Source: Atopostipes sp964624875
Lineage (GTDB): Bacteria > Bacillota > Bacilli > Lactobacillales > Carnobacteriaceae_A
DNA length: 35,018 nucleotides
Direction of reading: 5' to 3'
Assembly (NCBI GenBank): GCA_964624875.1
Contig: CAZUZA010000011.1
Location: 1 to 35,018 of the forward strand
Shown: piece by piece, positions 33,625 through 35,018 of the stretch
How the letters are laid out: each line of letters begins with the position of its first letter
How positions within the stretch are numbered: position 1 is the first letter of the stretch
Made by a program: the position numbers and the translations under genes
Notes under the pieces: model-generated
Told to the model about the DNA's origin: nothing
What the model saw: the letters and a program-made list of their open reading frames with translations, nothing else
The model's database searches: none

Positions 33625-33678
33625 GCCATAATATAGAGACAAACATGTCGTAAATATGATTATAAAAGAGGAAATAAA

Positions 33679-35018
33679 ATGAGTAAATCAAAGAAAAGAA
33701 TACCCGTAACACAAAGACAGATTATTGAATTGGAAATTACAGATCTCACACACCAAGGTTTAGGTGTTGCTCGTGTAGAACATTATCCTATTTTTGTGGA
33801 GAATGCTTTACCGGGTGAAACAGTTGTTGCAAAGATTACGCATACTGGACGTCGCATGGGACATGGCACGACAATTGAAATTTTAGAAAAGAGTCCACAC
33901 CGAGTAGAAATAGTCGATCAAGTCCACACACAAAGTGGAACGATGCCATTGCAGCATCTCGCTTATGCAGAGCAATTAAAATTCAAACAGCAGCAAGTTG
34001 AAAAAGTCCTTAGAAAAGTTGGTGGCTTTGAGGACGTTCCAGTCTTAAAAACAATAGGAATGGACGATCCATACGGTTACCGAAATAAAGCGCAAATTCC
34101 AGTTCGTGAAATAGATGGGCAATTGGCTACTGGTTTCTACAAAAAGAGAACCCACAATCTTATTCCAATTGAAGATTTTGTGATTCAACATCCTGAAATA
34201 GATAAAGCCATCGTTATTGTGCGTGATATTTTAAGAGAACTTGGCTTAACGGCGTATGACGAAACGAATCATACAGGAGACATTCGTCATATTATTGTTC
34301 GCCGTGGCCATTTCACCGAGGAATTAATGATTGTTTTAGTGACGCGCACGTTTACGTTACCGAAACATGATGAGATTGTGGCAGCGATTCGTGAAAAACT
34401 CCCGCATGTGGTGAGTATTGTCCAGAATATGAATACAGAGAAAACAAATGTGATTCTTGGACAGCAGTCGATTGTCTTATATGGTCAAGATTATTATACG
34501 GATGAATTGCTGGATCATACATTTAAGATTTCACATCAGTCGTTTTACCAAGTGAACAGTGAGCAGACGGAAAAACTGTATTCGATTGCGGTCGATTACG
34601 CCAATCTGACAGCTGAGGATGTTGTCGTGGATGCGTATTGTGGAATTGGAACGATGACGTTAGCGTTAGCAGAAAAAGCAAAAGAAGTGCATGGCGTTGA
34701 AATTGTGCCTCAAGCAATTGAAAATGCGAAGACGAACGCAACCGATAATGAGATAGATAACGTGGTATTTGAAGTAGCGGATGCAGGTGAATGGTTAGTT
34801 CAGAAAGCAAAAGATGAATTAGCCGTTGACGTAGTTGTTGTTGACCCGCCTCGAAAAGGTTTATCAACGGATTTTATCGAATCGGTTCTTGTAATAAAAC
34901 CGGAACGTATGGTTTATGTCAGCTGTAACCCAAGCACGTTAGCTCGTGACTTGAAATTGCTGCATGAAGGTGGCTACGAAGTTGAAAAAGTTCAACCAGT
35001 CGACATGTTCCCGCAAAC
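33679..35018 (+). CDS. rlmD: 23S rRNA (uracil-5-)-methyltransferase RlmD/RlmCD type, cut at the window end
   Basis: The visible 446 residues begin MSKSKKRIPVTQRQ with AAGAGGA 6 nt before the ATG. An N-terminal TRAM domain (about 12-70) is followed by the methyltransferase core: YCGIGTMTLALAEKAKEV, the DPPRKGL motif (from Asp389), and catalytic Cys416 in SCNPSTLARD. The sequence ends DMFPQ, the start of the conserved C-terminal DMFPxTxHVE motif, so only about 12 residues lie outside. It methylates uracil-5 in 23S rRNA. The Fe-S cluster cysteines of other family members are absent. It follows dgkB as yefA does in Bacillus. Confidence 0.93.
   Translation, partial: MSKSKKRIPVTQRQIIELEITDLTHQGLGVARVEHYPIFVENALPGETVVAKITHTGRRMGHGTTIEILEKSPHRVEIVDQVHTQSGTMPLQHLAYAEQLKFKQQQVEKVLRKVGGFEDVPVLKTIGMDDPYGYRNKAQIPVREIDGQLATGFYKKRTHNLIPIEDFVIQHPEIDKAIVIVRDILRELGLTAYDETNHTGDIRHIIVRRGHFTEELMIVLVTRTFTLPKHDEIVAAIREKLPHVVSIVQNMNTEKTNVILGQQSIVLYGQDYYTDELLDHTFKISHQSFYQVNSEQTEKLYSIAVDYANLTAEDVVVDAYCGIGTMTLALAEKAKEVHGVEIVPQAIENAKTNATDNEIDNVVFEVADAGEWLVQKAKDELAVDVVVVDPPRKGLSTDFIESVLVIKPERMVYVSCNPSTLARDLKLLHEGGYEVEKVQPVDMFPQ

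Noticed and set aside
34523..34867. 114-residue minus-strand frame over the RlmD-type gene
   Set aside because: Shadow frame rich in His, Leu and Gln; the methyltransferase motifs lie on the plus strand.

Overview
The window looks like chromosomal core DNA from a low-G+C Firmicute, most likely a rod-shaped member of the Lactobacillales close to Carnobacteriaceae or Aerococcaceae. The reasons are the AT-rich composition, strong AGGAGG-type ribosome binding sites, short U-tailed terminators, and a gene set typical of that order: CamS lipoprotein, EpuA-type small membrane protein, DUF1146/YwzB, GatCAB, DagK/DgkB, an RlmD-type methyltransferase and an Mbl-type actin. This placement is inferred from family content, not from a database search. 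I saw no rRNA, tRNA, CRISPR array, insertion sequence or prophage. A run of 100 N (30263-30362) interrupts gatA.

Layout. (1) 126-1211, minus strand: a beta-propeller lactonase. (2) 1367-5715: a TetR regulator followed by two half-size ABC exporters that form an asymmetric heterodimer. (3) 5771-9383: tdk-prfA-prmC-sua5, a translation and nucleotide operon. (4) 9509-11950: upp, a DUF1146 membrane protein and murA. The glyA gene and the atp operon that often flank upp in relatives are not here. (5) 12059-13422: mbl and an EpuA-like peptide. (6) 13566-13931: a short single-stranded DNA binding protein without the usual acidic tip. (7) 13998-16270: a two-component system. (8) 16370-18714: a lipoteichoic acid synthase family protein with Ser at the expected Thr nucleophile. 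(9) 18716-20018, minus strand: a Gfo/Idh/MocA oxidoreductase overlapping a small four-helix membrane protein gene. (10) 20125-21746: a VanY-type lipoprotein carboxypeptidase and a membrane-anchored glucosaminidase. (11) 21788-23655: a divergent PurK-like ATP-grasp protein and a GntR regulator. (12) 23850-29366: pcrA-ligA-camS. (13) 29359-32502: gatCAB. (14) 32543-33624: a diacylglycerol kinase family gene. (15) 33679 to the end: an RlmD-type methyltransferase cut by the window edge, probably lacking only about a dozen residues.

How the genes fit together. Much of the window serves cell-envelope growth: MurA for peptidoglycan precursor, Mbl for wall synthesis geometry, the LTA synthase family protein, VanY-type and glucosaminidase enzymes for wall trimming, and DagK for recycling the diacylglycerol that LTA synthesis releases. 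The rest is information processing (PrfA and its methylase PrmC, Sua5 for tRNA t6A, GatCAB for Gln-tRNA, RlmD for rRNA, PcrA/LigA/SSB for DNA) and nucleotide salvage (Tdk, Upp).

No complete new multi-gene system is apparent. The most unusual points are the PurK-like protein that has lost most family hallmark residues, the Ser nucleophile in the LTA synthase, the lipoprotein signal peptides resembling enterococcal pheromones, and the missing atp operon next to upp.
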